From: Aquabacterium sp. CECT 9606
GTDB taxonomy: Bacteria > Pseudomonadota > Gammaproteobacteria > Burkholderiales > Burkholderiaceae_C
Direction: 5' to 3'
DNA length: 64,000 nucleotides
Assembly (NCBI RefSeq): GCF_918741295.1
Contig: NZ_CAKKNB010000004.1
Coordinates: 545,830-609,829, forward strand
Shown: positions 31,693-41,671 of the stretch, in pieces
Layout of the letters: each line of letters opens with the position of its first letter
Numbering within the stretch: position 1 is the stretch's first letter
Position numbers and translations under genes: made by a program
The notes under the pieces: generated by a model
Seen by the model: the letters and a program-made list of their open reading frames with translations, nothing else
Told to the model about the DNA's origin: nothing
The model's database searches: none

Positions 31693-32709
31693 CTAACCAA
31701 AAAACGCCGCTTCAATCTCAGCGGGCAAGGGCTGGCCCGTCAACCAGGCGCGCTCCAGCACATGCCAATAGTGGCGGTAACTGGCCCGGTCATGCAAAAC
31801 GTTTCGGTACGAGGTGGGCGCCCAATGCGCTTGCTGGGCGGCGGTCAAGATGGCCACCGCGTCATCCACCTCGGCGGCCACCGGTGCGAACGCGTCCACG
31901 ATCACCGGGATCTGGTCGGGGTGGATGCTCCACATGCGCGTGTAGCCCAACTCGCGTGAAGCGCGTTCGGCGGCCACGCCCAAGGCCCGCGTGTCCTTGA
32001 ACTCGGTGACCACGCAGTGCGATGGTGTGATGCGTGCGGCATGGCAGGCCGCCGCAATCTCCAGTTTGGCGCGCAGCACCAATGGGTGATGGAACTGGCC
32101 CTGCGCGCTCATGGCCGAGGCCGGGATGGCCCCACGGTGCTCCGACACAAAATCCATCAGCCCGAAGGACAGAGACTCAACGCCTGGCAAGGCGGCGATG
32201 GCGGCCACCTCTTGCAGTGCCTTGTGTGTCTCGATCAACACATGCACCGGCACGATGTGCCCAACGCCATGCTTCACCCGCGCGGCCTTGATGGCCTCGA
32301 CCGCCCGTTTCGCTTCTTCTTCGCCGTCCGCCTTGGGCACCATCAAGTAGGCCAGGCGGTGGCCCGCCTGCTGGATCAGCGTTTCGATGTCATCTTCAAA
32401 GCGCGGGTGGCTAGGCGCATGAACGCGTGCGCCCACGCGGCCACAGGCATTGGCCGGGCTGTTGAGCAACTCGGCCACCAGCAGCGCCTGTTCGTGCTCG
32501 CCGCCCACGGGCGCACCGTCCTCCAGGTCCAGCGTCACGTCGAACACCGCACGGCCATGGGTCTGGGCGGCCATCTCGGCTTGCAACGCCAGGCTTTTGC
32601 GCATGCGCACTTCAACGCCCGCATAGTGGTCGCACACTGGCAGGTTGGGTGAGCGTTGTTCTGCGCCAAACAAGGCCAGGCGGGGATGGATGGTGCTGAG
32701 TGTTGACAA
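31693..32709 (-). CDS. HpcH/HpaI-family CoA-ester lyase (citrate lyase beta-like)
   Basis: The 338-residue protein belongs to the citrate-lyase-beta/malyl-CoA-lyase group. Visible are MRKSLALQAEM, VTLDLEDGAPVGGEHEQA, YLMVPKADGEEEAKRA, an acidic SFGLMDFVSE metal site and the C-terminal SIHPDQIPVI. Such enzymes cleave or form 3-hydroxyacyl-CoA esters (for example malyl- or citramalyl-CoA); the actual substrate is not evident. The TTG at 32709 with GAGAGG upstream is the best start, since in-frame ATGs lie too far inside. It is divergent from the GMC oxidoreductase. Confidence 0.85.
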   Translation of the reverse strand: MSTLSTIHPRLALFGAEQRSPNLPVCDHYAGVEVRMRKSLALQAEMAAQTHGRAVFDVTLDLEDGAPVGGEHEQALLVAELLNSPANACGRVGARVHAPSHPRFEDDIETLIQQAGHRLAYLMVPKADGEEEAKRAVEAIKAARVKHGVGHIVPVHVLIETHKALQEVAAIAALPGVESLSFGLMDFVSEHRGAIPASAMSAQGQFHHPLVLRAKLEIAAACHAARITPSHCVVTEFKDTRALGVAAERASRELGYTRMWSIHPDQIPVIVDAFAPVAAEVDDAVAILTAAQQAHWAPTSYRNVLHDRASYRHYWHVLERAWLTGQPLPAEIEAAFFG

Positions 32710-32841
32710 GGCGGCATCCTCTCTGTGTCGATCAAGGCATGCACGCGCAGGCCCGTGACCATTGTCCTCTTGTCGCCCCCAGCCTTCAACTGGCAAACAC
32801 TGATTTCAAGGCGGCGCTTTCACGTAGGATGGTGTCCACCC

Positions 32842-34485
32842 ATGAGCCAAGCCACCTTCGACCACATCATCATCGGCGCTGGCACAGCCGGCTGCCTCTT
32901 GGCCAATCGCCTGTCCGCGGACCCAAAGTGCCGCGTCCTGTTGATCGAAGCCGGGGGCAAGGACGACTACCACTGGGTGCACATCCCCGTGGGCTACCTG
33001 TACTGCATGGGCAACGCCCGCACCGACTGGCTTTACCGCACTGAACCCGAGCCCGGCCTGAATGGCCGCAGCCTGGCCTATCCCCGCGGCAAGACGCTGG
33101 GCGGCTCGTCCAGCATCAACGGCATGATCTACATGCGCGGCCAAGCCCGCGACTACGACCATTGGGCCGAGCTCACTGGCGACGACAGTTGGCGCTGGGA
33201 GCGTGTCCTGCCGTTTTTCATGCAGCACGAAAACCACCACCAGGGGCGGGGCGACCTGCATGGCGCCACCGGCGAATGGCGGGTTGAAAAGCAGCGCCTG
33301 CGCTGGGACCTGCTCGATGCCATCGCCCTGGCCGCGCAGCAAGCCGGCATCCCCGCCACCCCTGACTTCAACCGGGGTTGCAATGAAGGCGTGGGCTATT
33401 TCGAGGTGAACCAACGCAAGGGCCTGCGCTGGAACGCGGCCAAGGCCTTCTTGCGCCCCGTCTGCTACGACCGGCCCAATTTCGAAATGTGGACTCATGC
33501 GCAAGTGGCGCGGCTGGTCATCGAAGCCCAACCAGGCGGAGACCAACGTTGCACCGGCGTGCAGGTCTGGACCGGGCGCGAGATGGTGACCGCGACCGCC
33601 AGCCGCGAGGTGATCCTCAGCGCCGGCAGCATTGGTTCCCCGCAAATCCTGCAGTTGTCGGGCATCGGCCCTGGCGAGACGCTGCGCCGGCATGGCCTGC
33701 CTGTGCTGCATGAGTTGCCCGGCGTGGGCGCCAACCTGCAAGACCACCTGCAGATCCGCAGCGTGTTCAAGGTGAATGGCGTCAAAACCCTCAACACCAT
33801 GCTTCAAAGCCACTGGGGCAAGGCCCGCATTGCTTTGGAATACGCGCTCAACCGAAGCGGCCCCATGAGCATGGCACCAAGCCAGCTGGGTGCCTTCACG
33901 CGCAGTGACCCGGCCTTGCCTCACCCCAATCTTCAGTACCACGTCCAGCCCCTGAGCCTGGACGCCTTTGGTCAACCCTTGCACGGCTTTGGCGCTTTCA
34001 CCGCCAGTGTGTGCAACCTCAACCCCACCAGCCGGGGCACGGTGCGCATCATCAGCCCCCGCTTTGAAGACGCCCCTGCCATCGCGCCCAATTATTTGAG
34101 CACGCTGCAAGATCGTCAGGTGGCTGCCGATTCATTGCGCCTGACCCGCCGCATCGTGGCCCAACCAGCCTTGGCCAGGTACCAGCCCAGTGAGTGGAAG
34201 CCCGGCGTGCAATTCCAGTCCGACGAAGACCTGGCCCGGTTGGCGGGCGACATTGCCACGACCATCTTCCACCCGGTGGGCACGACCAAGATGGGCCGCT
34301 TCGACGATCCCATGGCCGTGGTCGACAGCCAATTCAAGGTGCGGGGCATCGCCGGTTTGCGGGTGGTCGACGCCGGTGTCATGCCCACCATCACCAGCGG
34401 CAACCCCAACTCGCCCGTCTTGATGATGGCCGAGAAGGCCGCCGCGCTGATCGTGGGCCAGGGCGTGGTCAAGGTGTTGCAATAG
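32842..34485 (+). CDS. GMC-family FAD-dependent oxidoreductase
   Basis: The 547-residue flavoprotein oxidises an alcohol to an aldehyde; choline dehydrogenase is the best known relative, but the substrate here is unknown. It starts at the ATG at 32842. The N-terminal dinucleotide fold is IIIGAGTAGCLLANRLS, GMC signature 1 is GKTLGGSSSINGMIYMRG, and signature 2 is GSIGSPQILQLSGIGP. The C-terminal catalytic region has FHPVGTTKMG and a GNPNSPVLMMAEKAA helix with the second active-site residue (Asn). There is no partner gene for a betaine pathway nearby. Confidence 0.92.
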   Translation: MSQATFDHIIIGAGTAGCLLANRLSADPKCRVLLIEAGGKDDYHWVHIPVGYLYCMGNARTDWLYRTEPEPGLNGRSLAYPRGKTLGGSSSINGMIYMRGQARDYDHWAELTGDDSWRWERVLPFFMQHENHHQGRGDLHGATGEWRVEKQRLRWDLLDAIALAAQQAGIPATPDFNRGCNEGVGYFEVNQRKGLRWNAAKAFLRPVCYDRPNFEMWTHAQVARLVIEAQPGGDQRCTGVQVWTGREMVTATASREVILSAGSIGSPQILQLSGIGPGETLRRHGLPVLHELPGVGANLQDHLQIRSVFKVNGVKTLNTMLQSHWGKARIALEYALNRSGPMSMAPSQLGAFTRSDPALPHPNLQYHVQPLSLDAFGQPLHGFGAFTASVCNLNPTSRGTVRIISPRFEDAPAIAPNYLSTLQDRQVAADSLRLTRRIVAQPALARYQPSEWKPGVQFQSDEDLARLAGDIATTIFHPVGTTKMGRFDDPMAVVDSQFKVRGIAGLRVVDAGVMPTITSGNPNSPVLMMAEKAAALIVGQGVVKVLQ

Positions 34486-34632
34486 CACCATCGTTCACCC
34501 GTTGATCAAGGGATACCCTCGCTTGCGCCTGACTTAAGTTCGGACCTAGCCTAGAGGCCGCAGGGCATTTGTCGTGCCCGCCTGCAGGACCGTCCACGCT
34601 CCCGGTTCGCGAGCGTCATCAAGGTGCACCGC

Positions 34633-36177
34633 ATGTTGAACCTTCATCAGCTCAAACTGGGCCAGCGCCTGGGTTTGGGTTTCGGTCTGTTGCTACTGTT
34701 GGTGGCTTTGATCACCGCGGTGGGCTGGTTTCGCCTGGCTCAGACGATCCGCGACATTGACCAAGGCACGGGCGCGCAAGAGCGTGCCACGGCGGCGCTC
34801 AAGTGGGAAAGCCTCACACTGCTCAATGTCAACCGCACACTGGCCATTGCCGAATCCGGTGGTCACAAGGACTTGAAAGAGCATTTCGCGCCCCTGATCA
34901 AAGGCACATCCGCCGAAATCAGCGTAATCCAGAAAAACCTGGAGGGCCGGGCCGAGACGCCCGAGGTCAAAGCCCAGTTCGAGGACATCGCGGCCAAGCG
35001 CAAGGCCTACGTGGCGGCCCGCGATTCGATCTTTTCATTCCTGGAGATGGACGACCCGGGCGCCAAGGATGCCTTGAAGAGCGAGCTCCTGCCCGCTGCC
35101 ACCCGTTACATCACCGCCATCAACGGCTACCAGGCGGTGCAGCGCAAGATCGCCGATGAGCAGTCAGCCTTGACGCACGATCGAGTGGCCCGGGCACAGC
35201 ATCTGTTGCTCGCGCTGGCAGCTGTCAGCCTGGTGATTGGCGTGGCCTGCGCCTGGATCATGACCCGCTCGGTGACCGGGCCGCTGAGGCACGTGGTCGC
35301 GGCCACCCAGGTCATCGCGGGGGGCGATCTGTCTCAGCGGGTGGACATGGATGGGCGCGATGAGTTGTCCGAGCTGTGCCACAGTCTGGAGCACATGCAG
35401 CAGTCCCTGCGGGGCATCGTGGGCGAAGTGCGCCAATCCACCGATTCCATCCAGACCGCCAGCCAGGAAGTGGCTGTGGGCAGCCAGGATTTGTCCACCC
35501 GAACCGAGCAAGCCGCGGCCAGCCTGGAGGAGACCGCCTCCACCATGGAGCAGATCTCCGGGACCATCCGTCACACGGCCGATGCCGCCCGCACCGCCAA
35601 CCAACTGGCGGCAGGGGCGGCGCAGGCGGCCACCGCCGGCGGCAAAGTGGTATCGCAAGTGGTGGCCACGATGGACGACATCACGCAAAGCTCCAAGCGC
35701 ATCGTGGACATCATCAGCGTCATCGATGGCATCGCTTTTCAAACCAACATCCTGGCCTTGAACGCGGCCGTGGAGGCCGCCCGCGCGGGCGAGCAGGGGC
35801 GCGGCTTTGCCGTGGTGGCGGGCGAGGTGAGGGCGCTGGCCCAGCGCTCGGCGAGTGCCGCTGGTGAGATCAAGGTGCTGATTGGCGCCTCCAGCGAACG
35901 CGTCGAGGCGGGCGCGGCCTTGGTGAGCGAGGCGGGCAATTCCATGGCCGCCATCGTCGATTCGGTGCAGCGGGTGGCCGACATCATTGGCGAAATCACC
36001 TCCGCGTCCACCGAACAATCCGAAGGCATCAGCCAAGTCAACACGGCTGTTTCTCAGCTCGACAGCATGACGCAGCAAAACGCCGCCTTGGTCGAGCAGT
36101 CCGCTGCTGCCGCTGAAAGCCTGAAGGAGCAGGCGGCCAAGCTGGCCTCGGTGGTTTCGGTGTTCCGCTTACCCTGA
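34633..36177 (+). CDS. Methyl-accepting chemotaxis protein
   Basis: The 514-residue chemoreceptor starts at the ATG at 34633 (a GTG at 34624 is an alternative). It has an N-terminal membrane helix (about residues 14-34), a periplasmic four-helix-bundle sensor, a second helix (about 191-213), a HAMP domain and a long cytoplasmic coiled-coil. The CheA/CheW-contact hairpin contains FQTNILALNAAVEAARAG and GFAVVAGEVRALAQRSA. The C-terminus lacks a CheR-docking pentapeptide. Ligand unknown. It is followed by a terminator. Confidence 0.95.
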   Translation: MLNLHQLKLGQRLGLGFGLLLLLVALITAVGWFRLAQTIRDIDQGTGAQERATAALKWESLTLLNVNRTLAIAESGGHKDLKEHFAPLIKGTSAEISVIQKNLEGRAETPEVKAQFEDIAAKRKAYVAARDSIFSFLEMDDPGAKDALKSELLPAATRYITAINGYQAVQRKIADEQSALTHDRVARAQHLLLALAAVSLVIGVACAWIMTRSVTGPLRHVVAATQVIAGGDLSQRVDMDGRDELSELCHSLEHMQQSLRGIVGEVRQSTDSIQTASQEVAVGSQDLSTRTEQAAASLEETASTMEQISGTIRHTADAARTANQLAAGAAQAATAGGKVVSQVVATMDDITQSSKRIVDIISVIDGIAFQTNILALNAAVEAARAGEQGRGFAVVAGEVRALAQRSASAAGEIKVLIGASSERVEAGAALVSEAGNSMAAIVDSVQRVADIIGEITSASTEQSEGISQVNTAVSQLDSMTQQNAALVEQSAAAAESLKEQAAKLASVVSVFRLP

Positions 36178-36199
36178 TCTGGCTCTTCAAAAGCGAAAA

Positions 36200-36232
36200 A
36201 AAGCCGGCAGGCCCGAAGGTCGCCGGCTTTTT
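36200..36232 (+). terminator. Rho-independent terminator after the chemoreceptor gene
   Basis: An AAGCCGGC/GCCGGCTT stem (36201-36208 and 36222-36229) is followed by TTTTTG. An A-run on the other side could also stop mdh on the minus strand. Confidence 0.8.
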
Positions 36233-36262
36233 GTTGTCAGCTGAGTTGTCAGCTGACGTGGA

Positions 36263-37249
36263 TCACAGCAGGTGCTTGACGCCGTCTTGCTCGCCTTGCA
36301 GCTCAGCCAGGGTCTTGTTGATGCACTCTTGCGAGAAAGCATCGATCGGCAGGCCTTCGACCATCTTGTATTCGCCGCCTTCGCAGGTGACGGGGTAACC
36401 GAACATGATGTCCTTGGGGATGCCATATTCACCCTTGGATGGGATGCCCATGGTGACCCACTTGCCATTGGTGCCCAGGGCCCAGTCGCGCATGTGGTCG
36501 ATGGCGGCGTTGGCGGCCGAAGCAGCCGACGACACGCCGCGGGCGGCGATGATCGCGGCACCACGCTTGCCCACGGTGGGCAGGAACACATCACGGTTCC
36601 ACACGTCGTCGTTGATCATGTCCTTGACCGATTGGCCATCGATCGTGGCGAAACGGTAGTCGGCGTACATGGTGGGCGAGTGGTTGCCCCACACGGCCAG
36701 CTTCTCGATCGAAGCGACGGGCTTGCCCGTCTTGGCGGCCAGTTGCGAAGCAGCGCGGTTGTGGTCCAGGCGCAGCATGGCGGTGAAGTTCTTGGCCGGC
36801 AGGTCGGGGGCCGACTTCATGGCGATGTAGGCATTGGTGTTGGCGGGGTTGCCGACCACCAACACGCGCACATTGCGCGAAGCCACGGCGTTCAGTGCCT
36901 TGCCTTGGGCCGTGAAGATCTGGGCGTTGGCGGCCAGCAGGTCGGCGCGCTCCATGCCGGGGCCACGGGGGCGTGCGCCCACCAGCAGGGCATAGTCGGT
37001 GTCCTTGAAGGCTTGCAGCGGATCGCTGTGGGCTTCGATGCCGGCCAGCAGAGGGAACGCGCAGTCTTCCAGTTCCATGATCACGCCCTTCAGCGCGTTC
37101 TGGGCCTTCTCGTCGGGGATCTCCAGCAGTTGCAGGATCACGGGTTGATCTTTGCCCAGCATTTCGCCAGAGGCGATGCGGAACAGCAGGGCGTAGCCGA
37201 TTTGACCAGCGGCGCCGGTGACGGCAACGCGAACGGGTGATTTGCTCAT
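36263..37249 (-). CDS. mdh: Malate dehydrogenase
   Basis: The enzyme oxidises malate to oxaloacetate with NAD+ in the TCA cycle. The 328 residues match the cytosolic-type family: [19 protein letters not shown] for NAD binding, [24 protein letters not shown], and the active-site stretch [12 protein letters not shown] with the catalytic His. The ATG at 37249 has GGAG upstream; a TTG six bases earlier is less likely. It is divergent from gntR, and the palindromic operator sits in the shared intergenic region, so co-regulation is possible. Confidence 0.96.
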   Translation of the reverse strand: MSKSPVRVAVTGAAGQIGYALLFRIASGEMLGKDQPVILQLLEIPDEKAQNALKGVIMELEDCAFPLLAGIEAHSDPLQAFKDTDYALLVGARPRGPGMERADLLAANAQIFTAQGKALNAVASRNVRVLVVGNPANTNAYIAMKSAPDLPAKNFTAMLRLDHNRAASQLAAKTGKPVASIEKLAVWGNHSPTMYADYRFATIDGQSVKDMINDDVWNRDVFLPTVGKRGAAIIAARGVSSAASAANAAIDHMRDWALGTNGKWVTMGIPSKGEYGIPKDIMFGYPVTCEGGEYKMVEGLPIDAFSQECINKTLAELQGEQDGVKHLL

Positions 37250-37351
37250 GTGCAACTCCGAAAGAATAGGGGAGAGGGGGAGGGTAGTAACAACCCCCGA
37301 GTGTAGCGCGTGCGCAGTCTAGAGGCAGTGTTGTGAATCGTCAATGCTCTT

Positions 37352-37369
37352 ATGTCTTATATAAGACAT
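37352..37369. promoter_or_regulatory. Palindromic operator between mdh and gntR
   Basis: ATGTCTTATATAAGACAT is a perfect 18-bp palindrome 46 bases before the GntR start. HutC-type GntR regulators bind GT...TA...AC palindromes, which this contains, so autoregulation (and control of mdh or the sdh genes) is likely by inference. Confidence 0.75.
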
Positions 37370-37414
37370 CTTTCATCAGAGGATGGACTAAAATGGGGGC
37401 TTGTGGTGCAATCA

Positions 37415-38242
37415 ATGCCCGTGAAAACCCAAGCTGTTGTGGCCCCTTCCTCGCCGTCCTCTGGTGCCCCCGTCGAGCCGACCCCCGCGGTCGCGGGTGA
37501 GGTGTCGGCGCCTGGTGCCGCATCGCCGTCCTTCAGTCCGCTTTACCAGCAGATCAAGTCGCTCATTTTGCGCAGTCTGCAGGCCGGAGAATGGCGGCCC
37601 GGCGAGGCCATTCCCAGTGAAATAGAGTTGGCGGCCCGCTTCAAGGTCAGCCAGGGCACCGTGCGCAAGGCGGTTGACGAGCTGGCCTCCGAGAACCTCT
37701 TGTTGCGTCGCCAGGGCAAGGGCACCTATGTGGCCACCCATGCCGAAGAGCGCGTTCAATACCGCTTTTTGCGCCTCACCCCCGATCAGCCCGAGCAAGC
37801 CGGTCCGGTCCAGCGCGAATTCCTCGATTGCCGCCGCCTGCGCGCCCCCGCCGACATCGCCCGCCTGCTGCAGCTCAAGGCCGGCGACATGGTGGTTGAG
37901 GTGCGCCGCGTCATGCACTTTGCCGGCAAGCCGGTGGTGCTGGATGACATCTGGCTGCCAGGTCATCTGTTCAAAGGCCTGACAGCCGAGCGTCTGAGCG
38001 ACTACAAAGGCCCCATGTATGGCCTGTTCGAGACCGAATTCGGTGTGCGCATGATCCGCGCCGAAGAGAAAATCCGGGCCGTGGCTGCTGGCGAAATCGA
38101 GGCGACGCTGCTGAAGACCGCCGTGGGCGCGCCGCTGTTGAGTGTCGAGCGCCTGTCCCACACCTATGACGACCAACCCGTGGAGTTGCGCCGCGGCCTC
38201 TACATGACCGAGTTCCACCACTATCGGAACGAATTGAATTAA
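37415..38242 (+). CDS. GntR-family transcriptional regulator (HutC/UTRA type)
   Basis: The 275-residue regulator starts at the ATG at 37415. A Pro/Ala-rich N-terminal tail of about 40 residues precedes a winged helix (IPSEIELAARFKVSQGTVRK, then RQGKGTYV). A C-terminal UTRA ligand-binding domain follows (RRVMHFAGKPVVLDDIWLPG, later ERLSHTYDDQPVELRRGLYM). It lies just upstream of sdhC in the same direction, 82 bases apart, as I know it from other Comamonadaceae-like genomes. It therefore probably controls succinate dehydrogenase expression; the effector is unknown. Confidence 0.9.
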   Translation: MPVKTQAVVAPSSPSSGAPVEPTPAVAGEVSAPGAASPSFSPLYQQIKSLILRSLQAGEWRPGEAIPSEIELAARFKVSQGTVRKAVDELASENLLLRRQGKGTYVATHAEERVQYRFLRLTPDQPEQAGPVQREFLDCRRLRAPADIARLLQLKAGDMVVEVRRVMHFAGKPVVLDDIWLPGHLFKGLTAERLSDYKGPMYGLFETEFGVRMIRAEEKIRAVAAGEIEATLLKTAVGAPLLSVERLSHTYDDQPVELRRGLYMTEFHHYRNELN

Positions 38243-38324
38243 CCCCGTCGAGGAACAAGGGATTGCCCTTAAAATCGCGGATTCTTTGACTGTTTTTTGA
38301 CGCAAGGCAGGAGCCTTCAGAAAA

Positions 38325-38759
38325 ATGGCTGACAACACAAAACCCCCCCGCCCTGTTTTCACGAACATCCACATCACCGACATCGTCAGCTACAAGCTGC
38401 CGCCAGCCGGGATCGTCTCGATCCTGCACCGGATCAGTGGCGTCGTGATGTTCCTGTTGCTGCCTTTTGTCGTCTGGATGTTCGACACCAGCCTGACCTC
38501 GGAGATCTCCTATGACGAGTTCAAATCCGTGTTCACGGCCGGCGCAGGCATCCTGCCCGCCATCCTGGTCAATGTCATCACCTGGGGCCTGATCTGGGCC
38601 TATCTGCACCACTTCATTGCCGGTGTGCGCCATCTCTTGATGGACACCAACCACCATCTGGTCGAGAAAAAGAAGGGCCAGTCATCGGCCATCGCCACGC
38701 TGGTCTTGAGCGTGGGCTTGACCCTGATCCTGGGTGCCAAGCTGTTTGGCCTGTTCTGA
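38325..38759 (+). CDS. sdhC: Succinate dehydrogenase cytochrome b556 subunit
   Basis: SdhC anchors succinate dehydrogenase (complex II) in the inner membrane and helps bind heme b and ubiquinone. The 144-residue protein has the conserved SILHRISGVVMFLLLPF opening to helix 1 and a second helix region HHFIAGVRHLLMD, whose histidine is the usual heme ligand, then a third helix at the C-terminus. It is the first gene of sdhCDAB and has an AGGAG ribosome binding site. Confidence 0.95.
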   Translation: MADNTKPPRPVFTNIHITDIVSYKLPPAGIVSILHRISGVVMFLLLPFVVWMFDTSLTSEISYDEFKSVFTAGAGILPAILVNVITWGLIWAYLHHFIAGVRHLLMDTNHHLVEKKKGQSSAIATLVLSVGLTLILGAKLFGLF

Positions 38760-38783
38760 TCTTGACTTCGGAAACTCAAAACC

Positions 38784-39146
38784 ATGTCTAAAAACTACGG
38801 TACCAAGCGCGTCGTCGTCGGCGCGCACTACGGCTTGCGCGACTGGCTGGCGCAACGCGTCACAGCCGTCCTGATGGCCTTGTTCACGGTGGCGCTGCTG
38901 GTGCAGGTCATCTTTGGCGATCCCATCGGCTACGAAAAATGGGCGGGCATCTTCTCGCACCAATGGATGAAGTTCCTGACCTTCGTGGTCATCCTTTCCC
39001 TGGCCTACCACGCCTGGGTCGGCATGCGCGACATCTGGATGGACTACATCAAACCCGTGGGCATCCGACTTGGCCTGCAAGTGTTCACCATCGTCTGGCT
39101 CATGGGCTGCGCTGGTTGGGCCATTCAAGTGCTGTGGAGACTGTAA
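38784..39146 (+). CDS. sdhD: Succinate dehydrogenase membrane anchor subunit
   Basis: The 120-residue SdhD forms the second membrane anchor of complex II. It has three hydrophobic helices, with RDWLAQRVTAVLMALFTVA in helix 1 and AYHAWVGMRDIWMDY, the conserved heme/quinone region, before helix 3. It lies 24 bases after sdhC and three bases before sdhA, so the genes are translated from one message. Confidence 0.95.
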   Translation: MSKNYGTKRVVVGAHYGLRDWLAQRVTAVLMALFTVALLVQVIFGDPIGYEKWAGIFSHQWMKFLTFVVILSLAYHAWVGMRDIWMDYIKPVGIRLGLQVFTIVWLMGCAGWAIQVLWRL

Positions 39147-39149
39147 ACA

Positions 39150-40931
39150 ATGGCGATCGCAACTACCTCTTCTCTTCCCACCCGCAAGTTTGACGTCGTC
39201 ATCGTCGGTGCAGGTGGCTCCGGCATGCGCGCGTCCTTGCAGTTGTCGCTGGCGGGCCTGAATGTGGCCGTGCTGTCCAAGGTCTTCCCCACCCGCTCGC
39301 ACACCGTGGCGGCACAAGGCGGCATCGGTGCCTCGCTGGGCAACATGTCCGAAGACAACTGGCACTACCATTTCTACGACACCATCAAGGGCTCCGACTG
39401 GCTGGGCGACCAGGACGCCATTGAGTTCATGTGCCGCGAAGCCCCCAAGGTCGTGTACGAGCTTGAGCATTTCGGCATGCCGTTTGACCGAAATGCCGAT
39501 GGCACCATCTACCAGCGCCCCTTCGGCGGCCACACCGCCAACTATGGCGAAAAGCCCGTGCAACGCGCTTGCGCCGCTGCTGACCGCACTGGCCACGCGC
39601 TGCTGCACACGCTGTACCAGCAAAACGTCAAGGCCCGCACCCAGTTCTTCGTCGAATGGATGGCGCTCGACGTGATCCGTGATTCCGAAGGCGATGCCGT
39701 CGGCGTGGTGGCCCTGGAAATGGAAACCGGCGAAGTGCACATGCTGCACGCCAAGACCGTGCTGTTCGCCACGGGCGGCGCCGGCCGCATCTACCAGGCC
39801 TCGACCAATGCCTTCATCAACACCGGCGACGGCCTGGGCATGGCCGCGCGTGCTGGCATCCCCCTGGAAGACATGGAGTTCTGGCAGTTCCACCCCACCG
39901 GCGTGGCCGGCGCGGGCGTGCTGCTGACCGAAGGCTGCCGTGGTGAAGGCGCCATCCTGCGCAACAGCAATGGCGAACGCTTCATGGAGCGTTACGCGCC
40001 CACCTTGAAGGATCTGGCCCCGCGTGACTTCGTGTCCCGCTCGATGGACCAGGAAATCAAGGAAGGCCGTGGCTGCGGTCCCAACAAGGATTACGTCCTG
40101 CTGGACATGACCCACCTGGGCGCCGAGACCATCCACAAGCGCCTGCCCTCGGTGCAAGAGATTGGCCACAACTTCGCCAACGTTGACATCACCAAGGAGC
40201 CGATCCCCGTGGTGCCGACCATCCACTACCAGATGGGTGGCATCCCGACCAACGTGTATGGCCAGGTAGTGATCCCCGCCAACGGCAAGCACAACGAGGT
40301 CATCAACGGCCTGTACGCCGTGGGCGAATGCTCCTGCGTGTCGGTGCACGGCGCCAACCGCCTGGGCACCAACTCGCTGCTCGACCTGGTGGTGTTCGGC
40401 CGCGCGGCCGGCAACCACATCGTTGATTTCAACCTCAAGTCGAAGAACCACAAGCCTCTGCCCAAGGACGCCGCCGACAAAACGCTGGCCCGCCTGGCCC
40501 GCCTGGATGGCGCCACCAACGGCGAATACTCGCAAGACGTTGCGAACGACATCCGCGCTTCCATGCAGAAGCACGCTGGCGTGTTCCGCACGCAAAAGAC
40601 GATGGACGAAGGCGTCAAGCAGATCGCTGCGCTGCGTGAACGCGTCAAGGGCATCGGCTTGAAGGACAACTCCAAAGTCTTCAACACCGCCCGCATCGAA
40701 GCGCTGGAAGTCGAGAACCTGATCGAAGCCGCCCAAGCCACCATCGTGGCCGCCGCTGCCCGTCCGGAAAGCCGTGGTGCCCATGCCCACGACGACTTCC
40801 CCAACCGCGACGACGACAACTGGATGAAGCACTCGCTGTGGTACTCCGAAGGCAACCGCCTGGAGTACAAGCCTGTGAACCTGCAACCCCTGACGGTGGA
40901 ATCCGTTCCCCCGAAGGTCCGGACGTTCTGA
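39150..40931 (+). CDS. sdhA: Succinate dehydrogenase flavoprotein subunit
   Basis: SdhA oxidises succinate to fumarate and passes electrons to SdhB. The 593-residue protein has the FAD fold (VVIVGAGGSGMRASLQLS), H51 in SHTVAAQGG for covalent FAD attachment, the active-site segment FHPTGVAGAGVLLTEGCRGEG and the C-terminal YSEGNRLEYKPV. Full length for the family. Flavinylation would need SdhE, encoded just downstream at 41672. Confidence 0.98.
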   Translation: MAIATTSSLPTRKFDVVIVGAGGSGMRASLQLSLAGLNVAVLSKVFPTRSHTVAAQGGIGASLGNMSEDNWHYHFYDTIKGSDWLGDQDAIEFMCREAPKVVYELEHFGMPFDRNADGTIYQRPFGGHTANYGEKPVQRACAAADRTGHALLHTLYQQNVKARTQFFVEWMALDVIRDSEGDAVGVVALEMETGEVHMLHAKTVLFATGGAGRIYQASTNAFINTGDGLGMAARAGIPLEDMEFWQFHPTGVAGAGVLLTEGCRGEGAILRNSNGERFMERYAPTLKDLAPRDFVSRSMDQEIKEGRGCGPNKDYVLLDMTHLGAETIHKRLPSVQEIGHNFANVDITKEPIPVVPTIHYQMGGIPTNVYGQVVIPANGKHNEVINGLYAVGECSCVSVHGANRLGTNSLLDLVVFGRAAGNHIVDFNLKSKNHKPLPKDAADKTLARLARLDGATNGEYSQDVANDIRASMQKHAGVFRTQKTMDEGVKQIAALRERVKGIGLKDNSKVFNTARIEALEVENLIEAAQATIVAAAARPESRGAHAHDDFPNRDDDNWMKHSLWYSEGNRLEYKPVNLQPLTVESVPPKVRTF

Positions 40932-40944
40932 TTAGGACCGCACC

Positions 40945-41646
40945 ATGAAGCGCACTTTCAAAATCTACCGCTACGATCCGGACAAGGACGTCAAGCCTTA
41001 CATGCAGACCATCGAGGTCGAACTCGATGGCCAGGAGCGCATGCTGCTGGACGCCTTGGTCAAGCTCAAGGCCGTGGACCCCACCCTGTCGTTCCGCCGC
41101 TCATGCCGTGAAGGCGTTTGCGGTTCGGATGCGATGAACATCAACGGCAAGAATGGTCTGGCCTGCCTGACCAACATGCTGACGCTGCCAGGTGAGATCG
41201 TCCTCAAGCCGCTGCCGGGCCTGCCCGTCGTGCGCGACTTGATCGTCGACATGACCCAGTTCTTCAAGCAGTACAACTCGATCAAGCCTTACCTGGTCAA
41301 CGACGAGCCGCCGCCTGACAAAGAGCGCCTGCAGTCGCCCGAAGAGCGCGAAGAGCTCGACGGCCTGTACGAGTGCATCCTGTGCGCCAGCTGCTCAACC
41401 AGCTGCCCCAGCTTCTGGTGGAACCCCGACAAGTTCGTGGGCCCCGCTGGTTTGCTGCAGGCCTACCGCTTCATCGCCGACAGCCGCGACCAAGGCACGG
41501 CCGAGCGCCTGGACAACCTGGAAGACCCCTACCGCCTGTTCCGTTGCCACACCATCATGAACTGCGTGGACGTGTGCCCCAAGGGCCTGAACCCCACGAA
41601 GGCCATTGGCAAGATCAAGGAACTGATGGTGCGTCGCGCCGTTTGA
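40945..41646 (+). CDS. sdhB: Succinate dehydrogenase iron-sulfur subunit
   Basis: SdhB carries electrons from SdhA to the membrane anchor. The 233 residues contain all three cluster motifs: [16 protein letters not shown] for [2Fe-2S], [13 protein letters not shown] for [4Fe-4S], and [17 protein letters not shown] for [4Fe-4S]/[3Fe-4S]. It lies 13 bases after sdhA. Confidence 0.98.
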   Translation: MKRTFKIYRYDPDKDVKPYMQTIEVELDGQERMLLDALVKLKAVDPTLSFRRSCREGVCGSDAMNINGKNGLACLTNMLTLPGEIVLKPLPGLPVVRDLIVDMTQFFKQYNSIKPYLVNDEPPPDKERLQSPEEREELDGLYECILCASCSTSCPSFWWNPDKFVGPAGLLQAYRFIADSRDQGTAERLDNLEDPYRLFRCHTIMNCVDVCPKGLNPTKAIGKIKELMVRRAV

Positions 41647-41671
41647 TCCAGACTTCGACCAGAAATTGCCC

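Noticed and set aside
38682..40886. A 734-codon minus-strand frame
   Set aside because: Antisense shadow of sdhA and sdhD, which have clear catalytic motifs.
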